This document shows positions 1 through 9,385 of a DNA stretch of 36,358 nt, in pieces. The position numbers and the translations under genes are program-made. The notes below the pieces were generated by a model that ran no database searches, was not told the origin of the DNA, and saw only the letters and a program-made list of their open reading frames with translations. Position 1 is the first letter of the stretch, and each line of letters opens with the position of its first letter. Location of the stretch: positions 1 through 36,358 of the forward strand of contig JAJDBT010000020.1 of NCBI GenBank assembly GCA_029261215.1. The letters are read 5' to 3'. Source of the DNA: Nitrospirota bacterium. Lineage in GTDB: Bacteria > Nitrospirota > Nitrospiria > SBBL01 > JAADHI01.

Positions 1-140
1 GAAGCTGCCGCGTAAACCCGCTGCGCTGAGCTCCTGATGTTTTAGTACGGGAAAAACCCGCCCAGACTAAAACATCAGGCCCATTAAAAAGCGGACAACT
101 CATGTGCTCTAAATCCGGACAACTCTATTTGCTTTTAACA
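1..140. mobile_element. Probable end of an IS21-like insertion sequence
   Basis: Two direct copies of CGGACAACTC lie 24 bases apart (92-101 and 116-125), and the stretch ends in TTTTAACA at 140. Read on the minus strand it starts TGTTAAAAGC and carries two TTGTCCG copies. Multiple internal TTGTCCG-type repeats behind a TGT terminus are what I know from IS21-family ends. Bases 2-37 can be read as a short open tail ending in TGA, which could be the end of a transposition gene, but it is too short to identify. No second end or target duplication is visible inside the window. The assignment is by pattern memory, not by a search. Confidence 0.45.
33..79. repeat. Strong stem-loop, 14-bp perfect inverted repeat
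   Basis: CCTGATGTTTTAGT (33-46) is the exact reverse complement of 66-79. Inside it, CGGG (48-51) can pair with CCCG (57-60) around an A5 loop. No T-run follows, so it is not a canonical terminator. It sits inside the presumed IS end and may stop transcription leaving the element, or may be part of the element's end structure. Confidence 0.6.
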
Positions 141-156
141 GTCAACAAGGACTCTT

Positions 157-348
157 ATGACGTTTAGATCCAGGAACAACAAAAAGCCCCACGACCCGCA
201 CATCCAATGGGCTTGTTTGGACTTTATAGAGAAGGCCGTGCTTGACCCCTTCCCGCAGGATCATATACTCTGGACTGCTTCAATGATGACGGTCATCTGG
301 CAAGAGGTTTTAAGTATTAAAATACGAGTAACAAGACATCCCGGGTAA
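157..348 (+). CDS. Small ORF of unknown reality, 63 aa
   Basis: The ORF has a reasonable ribosome binding site (AAGGA at 147-151, five bases before ATG). I do not recognise the product: it has no membrane segment, signal peptide or repeat. It begins 17 bases beyond the presumed IS end, so it could be a fragment of a gene cut by the insertion. The good promoter of the next operon lies inside it (242-269), which argues that the stretch is mainly an upstream region. It could well be non-coding. Confidence 0.22.
   Translation: MTFRSRNNKKPHDPHIQWACLDFIEKAVLDPFPQDHILWTASMMTVIWQEVLSIKIRVTRHPG
242..269 (+). promoter_or_regulatory. Sigma-70 promoter of the efflux operon
   Basis: TTGACC (242-247) and TATACT (264-269) are separated by 16 bases, which predicts a start near 276 and a leader of about 80 bases before the adaptor gene. 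Confidence 0.55.
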
Positions 349-355
349 AAAATTG

Positions 356-1525
356 ATGCCATTTTTTAAAGTACTTTCAACGCTTTTAATCCTCATTACG
401 ATCATCGCAGGGGGGTTCTTTTGGGCAAAAAATGGCAGAACCACTGATCGCGAAAAAGGATCACCCCAATACAAGGAGTTTAAAGTCGAACGCGGAAATT
501 TTCGTATTGATGTCGAGGCCAGCGGTCTCGTCAAACCCGTGAACCGAATCGAAATCAAATCAAAAGCCTCCGGTGAAATTGTTGATCTGCCCATTGAAGA
601 AGGACAAGTTGTTCGTCAGGGCGATTTAATCGCACGACTCGATCAAAAGGATGAACAATCTTCTGTCGCGCTCGCGGAAGCAGACCTCATTATCGCAAAA
701 GCAGAACTCCAGCAAGCAGAACTCATGTTCAAACGTCGGAACACCCTCTTTAAAAAGAAAATCATTTCAGAGGAAGAACGGGATCAAACCTCATTGCAAC
801 GAGCTGTCGCCAAAGGAAAAGTCATCCAGGCCACCACGACGCTTGATCGGGCAAAAGACCGCTTAAAAGATGCCACCGTCCGCGCGCCGATTGACGGGGT
901 GATCCTGCAAAAATATGTTGAAAAAGGGCAAATTATCTCTTCGGGAGTCAGTAATGTTAGCGGCGGCACACCCATTGTCGATCTCGCCGCCATGCAGACC
1001 GTGTATATCGAAGCAGGTATTGATGAAATTGATATCGGAAAGATCGAGGTCGGTCAATCCGCAAATGTGGTCGCAGACGCCTATCCGGATTTAATATTTG
1101 AAGGCAAGGTCATTCGGATTTTACCCGAAGCAAAAGTCGAGCAAAATGTCACCTTGTTTGATGTCATTATCGAAGTCGAAAATACAGCCGGGAAATTAAA
1201 ATCGGGAATGAATACGCACATTAAAATCACGACGACCCACAAAACAGATATCCTGTTGGCCCCCATCGTCGCCTTGCAATCTGAGCCAACAGAACAATCG
1301 AAGGCAAGCCAGCGGACGGTGTTGTTAAAAGAGGGTGCCGCATTTACCCCAAAACAGATCACCATCGGTCTCTCTGATTTTAAGCAGGCGGAAGTTTTAA
1401 GTGGACTTAAAGCGGGAGACCTCCTTGGCGTTGAAATGATCTCGCGCTTAAAAAAAGACAATGACCGTCTTGAAAAAAGAATCAAAAAGAGCCGGAGTTT
1501 CGGTGCCGCAAGCAAGAAAGACTAA
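356..1525 (+). CDS. Efflux periplasmic adaptor (HlyD/MacA family)
   Basis: This is the membrane-fusion subunit of a MacAB-like export system. It would bridge the inner-membrane ABC permease and an outer-membrane channel. One N-terminal membrane anchor (roughly residues 5-24) is followed by a lipoyl/barrel-sandwich half-motif (around KASGEIVDLPIEEGQVVRQG), a long alpha-hairpin coiled coil (about residues 95-180), and beta-barrel and membrane-proximal domains (VRAPIDGVI, then a segment near LKSGMNTHIKI). I use ATG 356. A TTG directly before it (353) is also in frame. The permease follows 15 bases downstream. No TolC-type channel gene is in the window, so the outer-membrane partner is encoded elsewhere. 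Substrate unknown. Confidence 0.88.
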   Translation: MPFFKVLSTLLILITIIAGGFFWAKNGRTTDREKGSPQYKEFKVERGNFRIDVEASGLVKPVNRIEIKSKASGEIVDLPIEEGQVVRQGDLIARLDQKDEQSSVALAEADLIIAKAELQQAELMFKRRNTLFKKKIISEEERDQTSLQRAVAKGKVIQATTTLDRAKDRLKDATVRAPIDGVILQKYVEKGQIISSGVSNVSGGTPIVDLAAMQTVYIEAGIDEIDIGKIEVGQSANVVADAYPDLIFEGKVIRILPEAKVEQNVTLFDVIIEVENTAGKLKSGMNTHIKITTTHKTDILLAPIVALQSEPTEQSKASQRTVLLKEGAAFTPKQITIGLSDFKQAEVLSGLKAGDLLGVEMISRLKKDNDRLEKRIKKSRSFGAASKKD

Positions 1526-1540
1526 TATCTATTCACGATT

Positions 1541-2740
1541 ATGAGCTTTTTTGAAAATATCATACTGGCTTTTCAAAACCTACGCGCCAATCCGCTCCGG
1601 TCCATGCTGATCTTAATCGGTATGGCCGTCGGCATCGCCGCGGTCTTGCATGTGGTTGTTCTTGGAGAATTGACTCAGCAACGCATCAATGAACGCCTGT
1701 CCCAGCTGGGCTCGAATGTCCTCAGTATCCAACCCGGTTATTCATGGATGCATGGCGTCCGCACAAATGCAAAAGCGGTCAGCCTCAAGTGGTCCGAATC
1801 CAATGCCCTGGCAGAGCAATCCCCTGTGATTGCCCGCACCGTCCCCGTTTATTCCGGGAATGGGGACGCGGCTTTTCTGGATAAAAACTGGGCCACCCAA
1901 ATCACGGGAACAACCCCAGACTACCAAGAGGTCAACAACGAGTCTTTGATCGAGGGACGCTTTTTTAGTCAAACAGAACTCGAACAGCGGGCACGGGTCT
2001 GTGTGCTGGGCGCCACGGTTTATGAAAAGCTGTTCAAAGATGAGTCCCCTATCGGAAAAACCATCCTGATCAAATCTAAACCCTTTCGGGTGATTGGTCT
2101 TTTGGAAGCCAAGGGAGAAAACTGGTCTAATCCGGATGATCAGGTTTTTATTCCTTTAACAACCGCCCAGGAACGGATCTTTGGTGTAGATCACCTCTCC
2201 AGTATTTTGGCGCAAATGCGCTCCGCCGAAGATTATGATGAATCGCTTTTTGATATTGAAACCATCCTCCGCCAAAACCATCGTTTACAAGCTAAAGCGG
2301 ACAACGATTTCAGAGTCCTTCGGCAGGACTTCTTTTTAGCCGCCATACAGGAAACCAACAAAGAACTCGCAAAATTTATTATCGTCATCGCCCTGGTCTC
2401 CCTTGTGGTCGGCGGGATTGGCATTGCAAACGTCATGCTCATTTCCGTCACAGAGCGCACGCGGGAAATCGGGATTCGTCGGGCCATCGGAGCAAAAAAG
2501 CACCAAATCCTCTTTCAGTTTTTAACCGAATCCATCATCCTTGGTCTTTTAGGCGGACTCTTGGGCATCAGCGGCGGGGCGCTTTTTAATCATTTTTATC
2601 TCGGAGAAAACGCACCACTCCCCGTACTCTGGATTTCTTACAGTTTTTTTATCTGTGCGGGCATCGGGGTTTTAGCGGGCATTTATCCAGCCTTCCGCGC
2701 CGCCCATCGTAACGTCATTGACGCCCTGCGTTACGAATAA
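1541..2740 (+). CDS. MacB-type ABC transporter permease
   Basis: Permease of the MacB/LolCE class: an N-terminal membrane helix ([20 protein letters not shown]), a large periplasmic MacB-PCD domain (roughly residues 45-245), and three C-terminal helices in the FtsX-like domain. The cytoplasmic coupling stretch [14 protein letters not shown], typical of the family, sits after the second helix. Unlike E. coli MacB the ATPase is not fused but encoded by the next gene. Such systems move substrates from the periplasm outward (mechanotransmission) rather than across the inner membrane. The substrate cannot be read from sequence and may be a peptide, lipid, lipoprotein or antibiotic. Confidence 0.9.
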   Translation: MSFFENIILAFQNLRANPLRSMLILIGMAVGIAAVLHVVVLGELTQQRINERLSQLGSNVLSIQPGYSWMHGVRTNAKAVSLKWSESNALAEQSPVIARTVPVYSGNGDAAFLDKNWATQITGTTPDYQEVNNESLIEGRFFSQTELEQRARVCVLGATVYEKLFKDESPIGKTILIKSKPFRVIGLLEAKGENWSNPDDQVFIPLTTAQERIFGVDHLSSILAQMRSAEDYDESLFDIETILRQNHRLQAKADNDFRVLRQDFFLAAIQETNKELAKFIIVIALVSLVVGGIGIANVMLISVTERTREIGIRRAIGAKKHQILFQFLTESIILGLLGGLLGISGGALFNHFYLGENAPLPVLWISYSFFICAGIGVLAGIYPAFRAAHRNVIDALRYE

Positions 2741-2765
2741 AACAAACCTAGAAGCGTATATAAAA

Positions 2766-3458
2766 TTGAAGCCCTTAATTCAGATGAAAGCCCTCACAAA
2801 AACCTACAAAAGTGGTCGGATCGACGTGCAGGCGCTGGCTGAGATTAATCTTCAGATTCAAAAAAATGAATATGTCGCCATCATGGGACCTTCAGGCTCC
2901 GGAAAGTCCACCCTGATGAATATACTTGGCTGTCTTGATACGCCCAGTACCGGCCAGTATTTTCTGGGTGAAAAAAATATACAAAGCCTCAGCGACAATC
3001 AGTTGTCCGAGATCCGGAATCAGGAAATCGGTTTTGTCTTTCAGTCCTTTAACCTGCTGCCCCGGGTTTCGGCTTTAAAAAATGTTGAACTGCCTCTGAC
3101 CTATCTGGGTTTGCCACCCGCCGAACGGCGCAAAAGGGCCGCAGAAGCCCTGGATCGAGTGGGATTGGGGGACAGAAAACAACACAAACCGAATGAGCTT
3201 TCAGGCGGGCAACGACAACGGATTGCCATTGCACGGGCGCTCGTGACCCAGCCCGCCCTCATTCTTGCCGATGAACCCACAGGCAACCTCGACAGTAAAA
3301 CGGGAGAAGACATCATGGCCCTGATTCAAAAACTACACGATCAGGGCAACACGGTGATTATCGTCACACATGAGCAATATATCGCAGAACACGCGGCCCG
3401 CGTCATTCGGCTCCGGGACGGTCACGTTGAAAGTGATCTCCCCATTCATAAAACCTGA
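2766..3458 (+). CDS. MacB/LolD-type ABC transporter ATPase
   Basis: The ATP-binding subunit for the preceding permease. Walker A (GPSGSGKST), Q-loop region ([11 protein letters not shown]), signature ([15 protein letters not shown]), Walker B (LILADEPTG) and H-loop (IIVTHE) are all present and intact, so it should be an active ATPase. The start is uncertain. TTG 2766 gives [14 protein letters not shown], which keeps the first beta strand usual in this family. ATG 2784 would remove six residues of it. Neither has a clear ribosome binding site. The reading frame is also open further upstream across the permease stop. The gene ends 29 bases from the convergent amylosucrase gene. Confidence 0.88.
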   Translation: MKPLIQMKALTKTYKSGRIDVQALAEINLQIQKNEYVAIMGPSGSGKSTLMNILGCLDTPSTGQYFLGEKNIQSLSDNQLSEIRNQEIGFVFQSFNLLPRVSALKNVELPLTYLGLPPAERRKRAAEALDRVGLGDRKQHKPNELSGGQRQRIAIARALVTQPALILADEPTGNLDSKTGEDIMALIQKLHDQGNTVIIVTHEQYIAEHAARVIRLRDGHVESDLPIHKT

Positions 3459-3484
3459 TCCATATGATTCAATGCAGGGGGGAT

Positions 3485-3512
3485 GTTTTATTGGATGCTT
3501 AACCAATAAAAC
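3485..3512. other. Stem-loop between convergent genes
   Basis: GTTTTATTGG (3485-3494) is the exact complement of 3503-3512 around an 8-base loop. It overlaps the last codons of amylosucrase and lies 27 bases past the ATPase stop. The position suits a bidirectional terminator, but neither side is followed by a T-run, so this is only a possibility. Confidence 0.35.
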
Positions 3513-5443
3513 TGGTAAGGCTCCAATGCCAGCTGGCCATTGGAGAGTGTGGGCGATTCGCCAGAACAAAGATCCTTCATCGTGCGGTACTGCAGATGTC
3601 CCCGGTTACCCAAGGTGTTCATATCCAGGATCTGCGGAGAGGCATCCAGATTGCCCACAACCAGAATAGCGTTTGTCGGTTGTTGAGGCGCTGTCCGTAA
3701 AAAAACAAACAGATGCGGGTTTTCAACCCCGATCAGCTCCCGATTGTTGTAATCGGCAAAAGCGGGAATTCCCTTTCGCACCGCAATCATTTTTTTCAAA
3801 CCGTCAAAAATCTGTTGTTCGACCGTGCCGTGTTGGTTTCGTAAAGCGGCCTTGGCCCAATCCATTGTCGGACGATGCAGCCACCGATTATCACTGGCCT
3901 TGCTTGCGTCGTCGCGATATCCGTAGTTGTTGGTTGTGCCAATTTCATCGCCATAATAAAGCAGCGGAATGCCTCCAAATGACAAAATCATGCTATGAAG
4001 CAGTAAAATCAGCTTGACCGATTTTTCAATTTCATCGGCATTGCCCGTCAAAAGTGCCGCTTCCAGGCCCACCAAAGACGCAAGGGAGCCTGAAATGCGG
4101 GCGTCTCCGGTTTTAGGGTTACTGCCAAACTTCATGCCTTTTGCAGGTGAATCCCCGTAGGCCCCCGTAAAATATTCGATGATAAAACGACGATGTTCTT
4201 TCGGATCATATCCCGCACGAAGAATATCCATATCATCAAAACCCAAACCAATATCATCATGCCCCCGCAAATAGTTCAGCCAGGTAGCACGGTCGAGCTT
4301 ATTCGGCAGGCTTTGTATCCCTTGATTCAGCAGTTTTGCATTTTTAGTGGCCACGGCATCCCACAAAAGCGCCATATAGGTCGCGTTGTAGGCAATTTCA
4401 CATTCCTTGGCGATCACAGCGTCCTCGCCAAAATACTTAATCACCTCGACAGGCGCGACAATCGCTTCGGCAATAAACAGAACCCCCGGCGCAGTGACCT
4501 GGCAACAATCTTTCATGAGCTGCAAGACCAGGTGGGCTTCCCGCTCGTTTTGACAAATCGTGCCTATTTTTTTCCATAAAAAGGCGACGGCATCCAGGCG
4601 GATAACATCTGCTCCCCGGTTCGCCCAAAAGAGGACAATGTCGAGCATCTCGATGAATACCGCCGGATTATTATAGTTAAGATCCCATTGATAGTGATTG
4701 AATACCGTCATGACCCACTTGCCCATGCCCTCGTCCCATGTGAAGTTTCCCGGCGCAGTTTCAGGGAAAACCTCGGGCATCGTTTCTTCGTACAGGTCAG
4801 GCATTTCCCGGTTATCAAAAATGTAATAATAATCCTGATACGTTTGATCCCCCGCCCGTGCCTTTTGAGCCCATTCATGTTCATTGGACGAGTGATTGAG
4901 CACAACATCCAGAACCAGCAAAATTCCCCTTTGGCGCAGAGTACGGGAAAGCGACGCAAGGTCATCCAAGGTGCCTGCACGGGCATTAATTTCACGAAAA
5001 TTGCTCACAGCATACCCGCCGTCGCTTGCCCCTTGAGGACAGGCAAGAATCGGCATAATGTGCAGCAAGTTGATGCCAAGCTCTTGAAAATAGGAGACCT
5101 TAGATTCGAGTCCCTTCAGGTTTTTCGCAAAACCATCACAATAAAGCGCCATACCCGCCCATTGCTGACCTAAAAACCAACCATAGTCCTTTTCCCGCTC
5201 AATATCGGTTTTTTTCAACAGGCCGGAGCGGGCAATATATTGCCGCGCCAGGGTTTCAACCAGACGAAGGGCCTGGGCTTTGAAATCATCACGATGGCCA
5301 TACAGTTGGTGAAACAAACTATAAATCGCATAAAAGTTGGCGCCGAGCCGGGTATAAAAATGCCGGAGATCGCGTTTTTTAATCTCGGGGTTCAGCTTAT
5401 CCAGAATTTCATTCAGCAGGGAATGTGAGACTTGCTCATACAT
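3488..5443 (-). CDS. ams: Amylosucrase (GH13 family)
   Basis: The enzyme uses sucrose to extend an alpha-1,4-glucan and releases fructose. The length (651 residues) is typical of amylosucrases. An N-terminal helical domain precedes the GH13 barrel. Barrel motifs include DVVLNHSSNEHEWA, DLNYNNP, the nucleophile aspartate in RLDAVAFLW (about residue 282), the acid/base glutamate in IAEAIV (about 323) and the third acid in LRGHDDIG (about 395). The spellings HSSNEHEWA and DAVAFLWK match the amylosucrase subgroup better than sucrose phosphorylase or trehalose synthase. It is the last gene of the sucrose operon, 38 bases after fructokinase. Product range (glucan, turanose, hydrolysis) is not predictable here. 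Confidence 0.9.
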   Translation of the reverse strand: MYEQVSHSLLNEILDKLNPEIKKRDLRHFYTRLGANFYAIYSLFHQLYGHRDDFKAQALRLVETLARQYIARSGLLKKTDIEREKDYGWFLGQQWAGMALYCDGFAKNLKGLESKVSYFQELGINLLHIMPILACPQGASDGGYAVSNFREINARAGTLDDLASLSRTLRQRGILLVLDVVLNHSSNEHEWAQKARAGDQTYQDYYYIFDNREMPDLYEETMPEVFPETAPGNFTWDEGMGKWVMTVFNHYQWDLNYNNPAVFIEMLDIVLFWANRGADVIRLDAVAFLWKKIGTICQNEREAHLVLQLMKDCCQVTAPGVLFIAEAIVAPVEVIKYFGEDAVIAKECEIAYNATYMALLWDAVATKNAKLLNQGIQSLPNKLDRATWLNYLRGHDDIGLGFDDMDILRAGYDPKEHRRFIIEYFTGAYGDSPAKGMKFGSNPKTGDARISGSLASLVGLEAALLTGNADEIEKSVKLILLLHSMILSFGGIPLLYYGDEIGTTNNYGYRDDASKASDNRWLHRPTMDWAKAALRNQHGTVEQQIFDGLKKMIAVRKGIPAFADYNNRELIGVENPHLFVFLRTAPQQPTNAILVVGNLDASPQILDMNTLGNRGHLQYRTMKDLCSGESPTLSNGQLALEPYQFYWLSIQ

Positions 5444-5481
5444 AATGCGGTGTTTTACTCCTCAAAATTAAAAAAATGGCT

Positions 5482-6369
5482 TCATGAATCAAGCTGCCAG
5501 TCCGCGATGAAGGGTCGGTAAAATCCAATATCCTCAACCGTCGCACCCTGCTGACCCACCAACAGGGAAGCAAAGGATTGTGCCCGTTCCATCGTGAGCG
5601 CCAGGGGCCACCCCTTCGCCAAACCCAGTACGAGCACAGAAGAAAACGCATCTCCGGCGCCAACGGTATCCACCACCTGAACTTTCTCCGATGGCGCAAT
5701 GCACATCGGCGGCTGATTCGGAGTGACCGCTAAAGCGCCGCTTTCGGCACGGGTAATGACCAGGCATTCGAGTTGGTGTCTGGCTCTAAAATCTTGAGCC
5801 ATTTCTTCCAGTACCCCTTTTTCTCCGGACAACAGTCTCAGTTCGTGATCATTCATTTTGACCCAGTGCGCCTCTTTGACCAGAGCAAGAACGGCCTCTC
5901 GCTGCCACCAGGGATCGCGCAGATTCACATCTAAAAAGACTTTTTCAACCTGGGCTTTTCTTAAGTGGCGAAATGATTCAGCGGAGACCTGACTCCGAAG
6001 CCCCAGACTGCCGTGACAAAGGATTCGGCAGTCAAGGTTTTCAAAATGCGCGTCGGCAATAAAGTCATAGGCACAGTCGGGAACAATCTCATATCGAGGA
6101 TCAGATTTTTCAAAATGCACGTCCACCCGACCGGTCGGATGCTGCGGATCATCCTGCAAAGACCGTGTATCCATCCCCCAAGTCGACATGGCGGCATGAA
6201 CCGCGCGGCCGGGTTCATCATTCCCCACCCGGCTGATAAAACGGGGCGCTTGCCCAAACGCTTGCAGGTGCCACGCCAAATTAAAGGGCGCTCCCCCCAA
6301 AACACGATTTCCAGCGGGAAAAACATCAAACAGCACCTCACCAAACACGCAGACCCCCAATGCCTTCAT
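5482..6369 (-). CDS. fruK: PfkB-family fructokinase
   Basis: A ribokinase/PfkB-fold sugar kinase of 295 residues. The N-terminal signature (GEVLFDVFPAGNRVLGGAPFN) contains the sugar-binding glycines. The C-terminal signature VDTVGAGDAFSSVL has the anion hole and the catalytic aspartate. Between sucrose-phosphatase and amylosucrase its expected job is phosphorylating the fructose that amylosucrase releases, giving fructose-6-phosphate for glycolysis or for renewed sucrose synthesis. The ATG overlaps the preceding stop in an ATGA arrangement (6366-6369), so translation is probably coupled. Other PfkB substrates (2-keto-3-deoxygluconate, adenosine) are much less likely in this context. Confidence 0.88.
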   Translation of the reverse strand: MKALGVCVFGEVLFDVFPAGNRVLGGAPFNLAWHLQAFGQAPRFISRVGNDEPGRAVHAAMSTWGMDTRSLQDDPQHPTGRVDVHFEKSDPRYEIVPDCAYDFIADAHFENLDCRILCHGSLGLRSQVSAESFRHLRKAQVEKVFLDVNLRDPWWQREAVLALVKEAHWVKMNDHELRLLSGEKGVLEEMAQDFRARHQLECLVITRAESGALAVTPNQPPMCIAPSEKVQVVDTVGAGDAFSSVLVLGLAKGWPLALTMERAQSFASLLVGQQGATVEDIGFYRPFIADWQLDS

Positions 6370-7238
6370 CCTAAATTCCCCTTCTTTTCGAGCCCCAGCC
6401 AGGGTTTTGTTTGCGGCAGAAAATAAGCAATGCCTTCAAGTATACCCGCACTATAATTGCCATTCATGCCCATAAAACCGCCCTGTGCAAGATAAAGCGC
6501 TTCAGCGTTGCCTTTTTGAGCTGAAAGCGCGAGCGCTTTATCCCGAATTTCGGCGGTACTGTTTGCAACGAGTACGGCTTGAATCGGGCTGCTCAGCACC
6601 TCCAGATCGTTCCCGCTGTCGCCGCTAAATACCGTGTTTTCGATAGAAAAATTCAGATGCCGCATCAAAAAGCGGATGGCATGAACCTTTGTCGCGCTCT
6701 CCGGCAAAACATCCAGCAAAGCCACTTTTGCAAGCACATCAATGCTGTGAACAAAACTGGCTTTGACCTCACGGGCTTCCAAACGCTCACGCATCAGTGA
6801 GATTAAATTCTGGGGATCAGCGTCCATCGGAAGGTAATAACTTAACTTGTATGTATTTTGTTTTTCGGGCTCCTGAAGCCTTAAAACGGAAAAATCATCA
6901 AAACAGTTTTTTAAATCGCGATGACTCAAACCGGCCCAGTCAGAGGCAATTTCATCTTCCCATTGGAGCCAGGATCTTTTGTTTCCAGACGCTTCTTGAG
7001 TCATCGTATAAATGGTGCTGCCAACATCGCCAAGCACATAATCCGGCTGTGGCAGGCTGTAGTCTTTCATCGCCTTTTCGACCAGCGCCCGATGTCGGCC
7101 GGTGACATAGGCCAGGGTGACCTCCGGCCTTGAGACATACTTTGAAAAATAATTCCGCGCATTGGGGGATTCCTTCTCCAGTCCGTTGGGGAGCAAGGTG
7201 CGGTCCAAATCCGTACAGATTAAAATGCGTGAATCCAT
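6366..7238 (-). CDS. spp: Sucrose-6-phosphate phosphatase (HAD family)
   Basis: Removes phosphate from sucrose-6-phosphate, making the synthesis pathway irreversible. The HAD catalytic motif is intact: CTDLDRTLLPNG with both aspartates, motif II threonine in YVTGRH, and motif IV GDSGNDLEVL. The Cof/SPP-type C2 cap lies between motifs II and III. ATG 7238 overlaps the stop of the synthase (TGATG), indicating coupled translation. A TTG one codon upstream is also in frame. Its intact active site contrasts with the degenerate HAD domain at the end of the synthase next door, so this is the phosphatase of the pathway. Confidence 0.88.
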   Translation of the reverse strand: MDSRILICTDLDRTLLPNGLEKESPNARNYFSKYVSRPEVTLAYVTGRHRALVEKAMKDYSLPQPDYVLGDVGSTIYTMTQEASGNKRSWLQWEDEIASDWAGLSHRDLKNCFDDFSVLRLQEPEKQNTYKLSYYLPMDADPQNLISLMRERLEAREVKASFVHSIDVLAKVALLDVLPESATKVHAIRFLMRHLNFSIENTVFSGDSGNDLEVLSSPIQAVLVANSTAEIRDKALALSAQKGNAEALYLAQGGFMGMNGNYSAGILEGIAYFLPQTKPWLGLEKKGNLG

Positions 7239-9385
7239 CAATTTTCCGGGACGCGACAGGTATTAAAAAAATCGTAATATTCGATGGCCTCTAAAATGCC
7301 CAGGGTGTGGGGCTGCCGGGAGAAATAGATCCGCTCCAGATCAACCAGTTGCGATAATTCTTCATGATGCCGATTGGCCACAACCACAGCCAGGGTGTTG
7401 CCCAGCATCATGTCCTCGTCCCCACCCGATCCACCCACAACCAAAATTTTTTCCAGAGGAATTTCCCAGCGTTGGGCAAAATAACGCAGCGCCTGTCCCT
7501 TAGAAGCGCGTACTGGAATAATGTCAAGATATTGCCCAAAGGAATGAATAACATTGGCCGTTTGTTCTTTTGTCCGCAACAGGGTCTTGATTTCTTCAAC
7601 GGAGGGGGCCTTTTCCGGATCATAATAATATGAAATTTTGAAACGACTCTGCTCTTTTTTCGCTTGCAGTTTCAAGCCGGGTAAATCACCCAAAATACGC
7701 TGAATCGTCTTGGGTTTCCAAAGGTGATCAATATGTTCTGACCAAAACCCATCCGCGTTGAGTCCAGGAGAATAATGGATCTGCGTACCCAGGCTGGTCA
7801 CGAGAACATTGGGGATCGGAATATTGTGCTTTTTTAAAACAGCCAAAGCGGAGTCCAGTCGGCGGCCGGTGGCGATGCCAAAACTGGTTGACCTGCGATG
7901 GGACTGCAATACCTTGATAAGATGAGGCAAGCCCTCGGGACTATCCAGCAAATTCAAATCAAGTCCCGTAAAAATGGCCCGGTCATGATAACGCATGGGC
8001 CGACGTTCGAGCGGAGGTTCAGGCAGCGTTTCCTGCGTTTCCAATAACGCCCCAACCTTGGAAAGATAGGACTGCGCATGCATCTTCCAGGAATAGTGTT
8101 TTCTGACGCCATGAATCCCGTTTTGGGCATACTCCTGCCAGCACAGGGGATCTTTCAATATTTTTAATAGGGCCGAGACAAGCGCATCCGTATCCAGCGG
8201 GTCAATCAAAAGCCCGTTTCGGCAATTATCGAGAATATCCACTGGCCCGCCGTTTTCTGTTGCCACGACCGGCAATCCACTTGCGGCGGCCTCCAGTAAA
8301 GTCAGCCCAAATGGTTCCGTCAGTGCGGGATTAACAAACACCCCCTTTGACAAGGCCGCCAGACGGTAAATCTCCGGCACCTCATCGGGAAGATGATGTT
8401 TCGGGATGGCGACACGACCGTACAGATTGTAATAGTCCACAAGCAGCAACAAGTCGGTCAAAACCATTTGTGCCCCATTCTCCATTTCACGAATATCCTC
8501 ACGATTACCCGCAACAATCACCAGGTTTGACACCTCCTGTAATTCAGCGGACTGGCCATAAGCCTCCAAAAGCGAGAGCAGGTTTTTTCGTTCATCCGGC
8601 CGGGATAAAGCCAGAATCATCGGCTTTTCGGGAGACTTGAGAAAAGGAGAAATCGATTTTACAAATGCGGTGGGTTGAGCAGCGGACTCAGGGGGATGAA
8701 ATTGAACCAGGTCGGTGCCGGGTGGAATCACCGCCATGCAGGCAGGTTGATAATAATCATAGAGGGCATACTGCGCCTCAATCTCGTTGGATGTACTCGT
8801 GATCACGAGGTTCGCATTGGCGAGCACCTCTTCTTCGGCATCAACACGCCGACTCATATGATATCGTTCTTCGACCTCCGCCCGACTCAAACCTGAAGAC
8901 AGGAGCTTTCGACGTTTGTCCCGGCCCAGAGAATGCCCCGTATGCACCAAAGGAATGCCCAAAAGATTTGAGAGCCTGACTCCGACATAACCGGCATCGG
9001 CATAATGGCTGTGAATGATATCGGGCAAACGCGGCTGTTCATTCAGCCAGTTCAGCAGATTATCTGAAAAAACATCAAGATGATCCCAGAGTATTTCCTT
9101 GGACAAATACTCATCCGGTCCCGCATCAATCCTAATAATGCGTGTCTTTTTGGAAAGGGCTTCGCATTTTTTTGAATAGTCCGGACCCACGCCGGAATCC
9201 ACAATGCGCCGGGTGACCAAATCGATCTGTGCGACTTCCGAATGCTCAGAAAGCGCATGGCACAGATCAACAACATATTTTGTCTGTCCACCCGTATCGG
9301 CATCGCGGCCCAATTCCAGATGATGCCCTCGAATCAAACCATGAATGCTGATCATGAGAAAATACAGTGGTTTATTTTGTACCAT
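7238..9385 (-). CDS. sps: Sucrose-phosphate synthase with inactive HAD tail
   Basis: Makes sucrose-6-phosphate from UDP-glucose and fructose-6-phosphate. Residues about 1-460 are a GT4 glycosyltransferase with the hallmark start ISIHGLIRGHHLELGRDADT and GGQTKYVVDL. The donor-site E-x7-E is in TEPFGLTLLEAAASGLPVV. Residues about 470-715 are an SPP-like HAD domain whose active site looks lost: the DxDxT position reads GLDLN and motif IV reads GGSGGDEDM. Plant and cyanobacterial synthases also carry such non-catalytic tails. It is the first gene of a four-gene operon. ATG 9385 is preferred over an adjacent TTG. A possible -10 (TATACT, complement of 9438-9443) lies upstream with no good -35. Confidence 0.9.
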   Translation of the reverse strand: MVQNKPLYFLMISIHGLIRGHHLELGRDADTGGQTKYVVDLCHALSEHSEVAQIDLVTRRIVDSGVGPDYSKKCEALSKKTRIIRIDAGPDEYLSKEILWDHLDVFSDNLLNWLNEQPRLPDIIHSHYADAGYVGVRLSNLLGIPLVHTGHSLGRDKRRKLLSSGLSRAEVEERYHMSRRVDAEEEVLANANLVITSTSNEIEAQYALYDYYQPACMAVIPPGTDLVQFHPPESAAQPTAFVKSISPFLKSPEKPMILALSRPDERKNLLSLLEAYGQSAELQEVSNLVIVAGNREDIREMENGAQMVLTDLLLLVDYYNLYGRVAIPKHHLPDEVPEIYRLAALSKGVFVNPALTEPFGLTLLEAAASGLPVVATENGGPVDILDNCRNGLLIDPLDTDALVSALLKILKDPLCWQEYAQNGIHGVRKHYSWKMHAQSYLSKVGALLETQETLPEPPLERRPMRYHDRAIFTGLDLNLLDSPEGLPHLIKVLQSHRRSTSFGIATGRRLDSALAVLKKHNIPIPNVLVTSLGTQIHYSPGLNADGFWSEHIDHLWKPKTIQRILGDLPGLKLQAKKEQSRFKISYYYDPEKAPSVEEIKTLLRTKEQTANVIHSFGQYLDIIPVRASKGQALRYFAQRWEIPLEKILVVGGSGGDEDMMLGNTLAVVVANRHHEELSQLVDLERIYFSRQPHTLGILEAIEYYDFFNTCRVPEN

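Noticed and set aside
3370-4017. Plus-strand open frames over the amylosucrase gene
   Set aside because: They are antisense to a gene with complete catalytic motifs and have no domain, start signal or sensible composition.
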